From positions 1-64,000 of the forward strand of contig CAMXIF010000001.1 of the NCBI GenBank assembly GCA_947243845.1: DNA of 64,000 nucleotides, read 5' to 3'. Positions 60,592 through 64,000 of the stretch are shown piece after piece. The notes below the pieces were generated by a model. It did no database searches. It was not told where the DNA came from and saw only the letters and a list, made by a program, of their open reading frames with translations. Every line of letters starts with the position of its first letter. Position 1 is the first letter of the stretch. The DNA is from an uncultured bacterium (GTDB lineage: Bacteria; Bacillota; Clostridia; Lachnospirales; Lachnospiraceae). The position numbers and the translations under genes were made by a program.

Positions 60592-61365
60592 TTGAGCGGG
60601 AAAGAGTGGATACAGACAAAAGAGACAGTGCGGAAGGATGTTGCAACAGGCCTGTTAGAGGAAAAGATACAGGAGACCATTCGCAGATCTTGCAGTGCTT
60701 TTTATATGGCTGAGCAGGAACGTACACTGTCGTATCAGGATTTCTTATGGATACAACTGAAAATAATCCCTAAAAAATGGTGGGTATTTCAATCCTTTAT
60801 TCTGCTGGCACTGTGGATGGTGTTAAGGATTGTACTGGATGCAACAATACCAAAGAGAAGTATGGGGGTGGCGGCATCGCTGTTTGTGATCCTTATCATT
60901 CCTGAACTGTGGAAAAACAGAGTATGCGGCAGTATGGAGATAGAAGCGGCGTCCTATTATTCCCTGCGGCAGATTTATGCGGCGCGGATGCTGTTATTCG
61001 GGATTACAGATGTTTTCTTACTTACTTTATTTTGTGGAATGGCATCGGTACAATTAGATCTTAAACTGTCTCAGATGGTCATTCATTTTTTATTTCCACT
61101 TTGTGTGACGGCCTGTATCTGTTTTGGAATACTGTGCAGCAGATATTTTCTCAGTGAGACAATGGCAGTCGTCTTATGTCTGGTGTGGAGCGCCGCGTGG
61201 ATGCTGCTCGTTATAAATGACAATGTTTATGAAAGAATCACGATGCCTGTTTGGTTTCTGCTCTTAGGATTGGCAGTGACTATCTTGGCGTCTGCCATTT
61301 ACCGTATTCTCAAAAATTGTAATTGTTATCGGGAGGTGCTGTTTGATGGAATTAAAAATGGATGA
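60592..61365 (+). CDS. Membrane protein of the sigma-ABC operon
   Basis: A 257-residue protein with a cytoplasmic N-terminus (about 1-60; MSGKEWIQTKETVRKDVA) and about six membrane helices. The N-terminal half could bind the sigma factor encoded just upstream, but it shows no zinc-binding anti-sigma motif (HxxxCxxC). TTG 60592 follows AAGGAGGG by five bases; GTG 60574 is an alternative. It overlaps the ABC ATPase gene by 20 bases. Unknown function; an anti-sigma or membrane component of the transporter is possible. Confidence 0.65.
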   Translation: MSGKEWIQTKETVRKDVATGLLEEKIQETIRRSCSAFYMAEQERTLSYQDFLWIQLKIIPKKWWVFQSFILLALWMVLRIVLDATIPKRSMGVAASLFVILIIPELWKNRVCGSMEIEAASYYSLRQIYAARMLLFGITDVFLLTLFCGMASVQLDLKLSQMVIHFLFPLCVTACICFGILCSRYFLSETMAVVLCLVWSAAWMLLVINDNVYERITMPVWFLLLGLAVTILASAIYRILKNCNCYREVLFDGIKNG

Positions 61366-62236
61366 TTTGACAAAGGAATTTGGCAATTTCACTGTGGTTA
61401 ATCATATTTCTCTTACTATGTCCAATGGAGTATATGGATTGCTTGGCATAAACGGGGCTGGCAAGACAACGCTGATGAGAATGTTGTGTACCCTGCTTCG
61501 TCCCACAGAGGGGAGTATTTATTGTAATGGCAGGGATATTTATGAGATGGACAGTGAATATCGGAAGCTGCTGGGATATCTGCCGCAGGAATTCGGGTTT
61601 TATCCAGAATTTACAGTGCAGGATTATCTGTTCTATATTGCAGCGTTGAAAGGAATCCGTCCTGTTGTGGCGAAGAAACGGGTGAAAGAACTGATTGCAA
61701 AGGTCGGGCTTGCCAAGGCAGCCACGAAAAAGATGAAAAAGTTATCCGGCGGCATGAAACGCAGGGCGGGTATTGCGCAAGCTATGCTCAATGATCCTAA
61801 AATACTGATACTGGATGAACCGACAGCAGGACTCGATCCGAATGAGAGGATACGTTTCCGTAATCTGATCAGCGAGCTCTCGGAGGAGAGACTGGTACTT
61901 CTCTCAACCCATATCGTGTCAGACGTGGAGTATATCGCCAATGAAATCTGGCTGATGAATGAGGGAATGATTCTGCACAGAGGGACTGTGAAAGAAATCA
62001 TAGCATCCATGCCGGAGAGCGTATGGGAATGTTTTGTGAATAAGGGTAAGATATCTGCCTATATGCATAAATATAAGATTTCTAATATGAAGACGGAGCC
62101 GGAGGGCGTAATTATGCGGATTATTTCCCGTGATAAGCCAATGGAATCTGCGAAAAGAACAGAGGCGTCATTGGAAGATGTTTTTTTGTATTATTTTGGA
62201 GAAAAAGCAAAGGATGAAGCGGAAGAAATCGGCTGA
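61346..62236 (+). CDS. ABC transporter ATP-binding protein
   Basis: A 296-residue ATPase. Walker A is GINGAGKTT, the signature is LSGGMKRRAGIAQAML, Walker B is ILILDEPTAGLD, and the switch histidine lies in LLSTHIVSD. The C-terminal 80 residues are a regulatory extension. GGGAGG is nine bases before ATG 61346. The overlap with the membrane-protein gene indicates translational coupling. It pairs with the ABC-2 permease encoded next; subtype resembles exporters of lantibiotic-immunity or drug type. Confidence 0.93.
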   Translation: MELKMDDLTKEFGNFTVVNHISLTMSNGVYGLLGINGAGKTTLMRMLCTLLRPTEGSIYCNGRDIYEMDSEYRKLLGYLPQEFGFYPEFTVQDYLFYIAALKGIRPVVAKKRVKELIAKVGLAKAATKKMKKLSGGMKRRAGIAQAMLNDPKILILDEPTAGLDPNERIRFRNLISELSEERLVLLSTHIVSDVEYIANEIWLMNEGMILHRGTVKEIIASMPESVWECFVNKGKISAYMHKYKISNMKTEPEGVIMRIISRDKPMESAKRTEASLEDVFLYYFGEKAKDEAEEIG

Positions 62237-62256
62237 TAATCCGGAGGAGAAGACGA

Positions 62257-63480
62257 ATGGTAAGGTTTGAAATAAAAAAGATATTTTCCAGAACAGGAAA
62301 TAAGGTTGCATTGTTGATTCTGGCTGCGGTATTGTCTTTGGTCAGTTTCCTGACAGTTGGAAGTGTGGAGTATGTGGATGAGCAGGGAGAAGCAGCAAGT
62401 GGTATCGAGGCGGCGCGGCATCTGAGGGAGGATAAGAACCAGTGGGCCGGTGAGATCACAGAGGAAGTGCTTTTGAAAGTACTTCAAAGAAATAATGAGA
62501 TCATTGTTTCTAAGGAGTATCTGTCCAAAGATTATCGGGAGACTAATAAGGCATATGCTAAAACACAGGGCTTTTCGGATATCAGAGACATGCTGAATGG
62601 AGCATTTACTTCTTTTCGGGAGTATGATTATTATCGAATAAACAGTCTGACAGCAGAAGAAGCATCTGTCTTTTATGAACAGCGGGTTAAGGTTCTTGCA
62701 GAATGGCTAAACAGTGATGAGGCAAAAGACAGATATTCAGAAGAAAAGAAAGACTTTATGCTCACAAGATACAATGAATTGCAGACACCTCTGTATTATG
62801 AATATGCGGATGGCTGGAAAGCCTTTGCGGAATATGCGCCTACAATCATCATGTTGACAGTACTGATTCTGGCATTTCCTATATCTGGTATTTTTGTGAA
62901 TGAGTTTCAGTACAAAGCAGAGTCCATATTCTTTTCAGCGAAACTGGGAAGAAATAGAGCCGTTCTGGCAAAAATCTGTGCCGGCATAGGAATCATCACA
63001 GGTATTTATTGGACGGTTATCCTGCTGTATTCGGCAGTGGTGCTTGCCATATTGGGGACGGGTGGGGCAGGATGTGCCATTCAGACGAGCCTTGGCGGCT
63101 GGAAAAGTTTGTATCATATCACGTATCTGCAGAACTATTTTCTGATTGTGGGAGGAGGGTATCTGGGCTGCCTGTTTATCCTCACACTGGTCATGTTCCT
63201 GTCGGCCAAGACACATTCCACGGTTCTGCCGGTCACAGTCCCCTTTATCCTGCTGTTCCTTCCCTCCTTTTTGGGCAATTTCCAGGTGTTATCCGAAGTG
63301 TTGGGAATTCTGCCGGATCAGCTTTTGCAGATGGGACAGGCGGTTCGTATGTTTAATCTGTACCAGGTGGGCACAACAGTGATTGGGGCAGTACCGATCA
63401 TCATGATTGTGTATCCGGTATTGTCGTGCGCGCTTTTGCCATTATTGTACCGCACATATAGCAAAACGGAGATTAAATAA
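62257..63480 (+). CDS. ABC-2-type permease
   Basis: A 407-residue permease partner of the preceding ATPase. An N-terminal helix (about 18-36) is followed by a large extracellular region (about 40-185) and five to six C-terminal helices (for example YAPTIIMLTVLILAFPISGIF, FLIVGGGYLGCLFILTLVMF, VPIIMIVYPVLSCALLPLLY). EYKAE-like EFQYKAESIFFSAKLGRNRAVLAK is typical of ABC-2 export permeases. It ends the sigma-ABC operon and converges on the HD-GYP gene 30 bases away. Confidence 0.88.
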   Translation: MVRFEIKKIFSRTGNKVALLILAAVLSLVSFLTVGSVEYVDEQGEAASGIEAARHLREDKNQWAGEITEEVLLKVLQRNNEIIVSKEYLSKDYRETNKAYAKTQGFSDIRDMLNGAFTSFREYDYYRINSLTAEEASVFYEQRVKVLAEWLNSDEAKDRYSEEKKDFMLTRYNELQTPLYYEYADGWKAFAEYAPTIIMLTVLILAFPISGIFVNEFQYKAESIFFSAKLGRNRAVLAKICAGIGIITGIYWTVILLYSAVVLAILGTGGAGCAIQTSLGGWKSLYHITYLQNYFLIVGGGYLGCLFILTLVMFLSAKTHSTVLPVTVPFILLFLPSFLGNFQVLSEVLGILPDQLLQMGQAVRMFNLYQVGTTVIGAVPIIMIVYPVLSCALLPLLYRTYSKTEIK

Positions 63481-63510
63481 TGGCAGGATACAGGCATGAA
63501 AGCACCTGGC

Positions 63511-64000
63511 TTAGTAGATGGCCGCAATCTTAAGTTCAGGTTGTCTGGAAAGGTCGATCTTTTCACCATCTGCTTTCAGCAGCAACGGTCTGGACAAGTG
63601 TGCCTTGTTGATTTCCATGATCTCGGCTTCTACATCGTTACTGAGCCGCACATTGAAATGAAGCTGTGTGGAAGCAATATGGTAGAGGATTGGACGGAGA
63701 ATGGCTTCGTCATATTTCACATAACCATCCCGCTCAAAATTCTCGATCACCTGAAAAGGATTTAAGGACTGGCGGTAGGTTCTGGCAGAGGTCATGGCCT
63801 CATAGGCATCTATGACAGCAATATATTTGGCAAAGATATCGATCTTATCACTGCGGAGTTTGGAAGGATAGCCGGAACCATCACAGCGTTCGTGGTGCAT
63901 GAGGGTGGCCTTGATCACATGTTCGTTCAAATGCTGGTCTTTTAACAGATTGAACCCTAACATGGTATGTGTCTTTAATTTGGCGAAGTCCAGATCGGTC
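63511..64000 (-). CDS. HD-GYP domain protein, 5' part outside window
   Basis: The C-terminal 162 residues of an HD-GYP c-di-GMP phosphodiesterase-type protein. The GYP half is complete: LKTHTMLGFNLLKD, MHHERCDGSGYP (metal-binding HHE and GYP) and IAVIDAYEAMTSARTYRQSLNP. The N-terminal HD motif lies beyond position 64000, so the start and any sensory domain cannot be seen. It would hydrolyse c-di-GMP, linking functionally to the PilZ protein at 35.7 kb if active. Confidence 0.9.
   Translation of the reverse strand, partial: TDLDFAKLKTHTMLGFNLLKDQHLNEHVIKATLMHHERCDGSGYPSKLRSDKIDIFAKYIAVIDAYEAMTSARTYRQSLNPFQVIENFERDGYVKYDEAILRPILYHIASTQLHFNVRLSNDVEAEIMEINKAHLSRPLLLKADGEKIDLSRQPELKIAAIY

Overview
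The window looks like a chromosomal segment of a Lachnospiraceae-type member of the Clostridia (low-to-mid GC Firmicutes). Evidence: strong AGGAGG-type ribosome binding sites, a T-box leader before pheS/pheT, a 6S RNA of Firmicute type, an ATP-dependent PEP carboxykinase, and families common in gut clostridia (GH125, DUF5722, BMP-family binding proteins, a NusG-II/Gx pair, a chorion-like high-cysteine protein). The assignment is an inference from gene content; there is no rRNA or tRNA gene in the window to confirm it.

Region 1-5.7 kb is accessory. It opens with the frameshifted remains of a large serine recombinase, followed by an AT-rich stretch carrying an AgrA/AgrC-type two-component pair with no AgrB/AgrD partner, a small membrane protein, a frameshifted beta-sandwich-like gene, a SAM methyltransferase and a lipoprotein. 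From 5.8 to 15.2 kb come metabolic genes (citrate synthase, DeoC, PckA), a lone divergent flagellin-like gene, a ClbS/DfsB-family protein with a WYL regulator, and an alpha/beta hydrolase with a GH125 mannosidase. From 15.4 to 22.1 kb lie two overlapping lipoprotein genes (BMP-type binding protein and DUF5722 protein), 6S RNA, a SpoIID-domain protein and a YihY/BrkB membrane protein.

Region 22-29 kb is a housekeeping block: T-box, pheS, a tautomerase-like gene, pheT, an M18 aminopeptidase and queA. 29-33.7 kb holds a response regulator, a histidine kinase with a very short extracellular loop, and an ABC transporter with an FtsX-type permease, resembling Bce-type antimicrobial-peptide modules; a PhoB-like direct repeat lies between kinase and transporter. 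33.7-35.6 kb is a MarR-MATE pair with a clear palindromic operator. Then come PilZ and VanZ-family genes, aroA and tyrA (minus strand), and an EF-G paralogue.

41.5-45.3 kb has a signal-less BMP-domain protein with a ParB-like N-terminal motif, translationally coupled to a metallophosphoesterase, and then an Erm-type rRNA methyltransferase with its own promoter, a putative +X+ leader peptide, terminator hairpins and a possible second leader ORF. leuS, a PHP histidinol-phosphatase, two paralogous-looking small genes and a cysteine-rich repeat protein follow. 51.5-59.9 kb is a cell-envelope/DNA-repair block (NusG-II, Gx, ruvA, ruvB, zapA, U32 peptidase, FtsW/RodA, class B PBP). The right end has an ECF-like sigma factor in an apparent operon with a membrane protein and an ABC-2 transporter, and a partial HD-GYP protein.

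Three related short palindromic repeats sit just downstream of unrelated genes (11.0, 22.1 and 48.6 kb). I saw no CRISPR array, intact prophage, insertion sequence, tRNA or rRNA. The strongest candidates for something undescribed are the BMP/ParB-like plus phosphoesterase pair and the erm locus with its layered leader.
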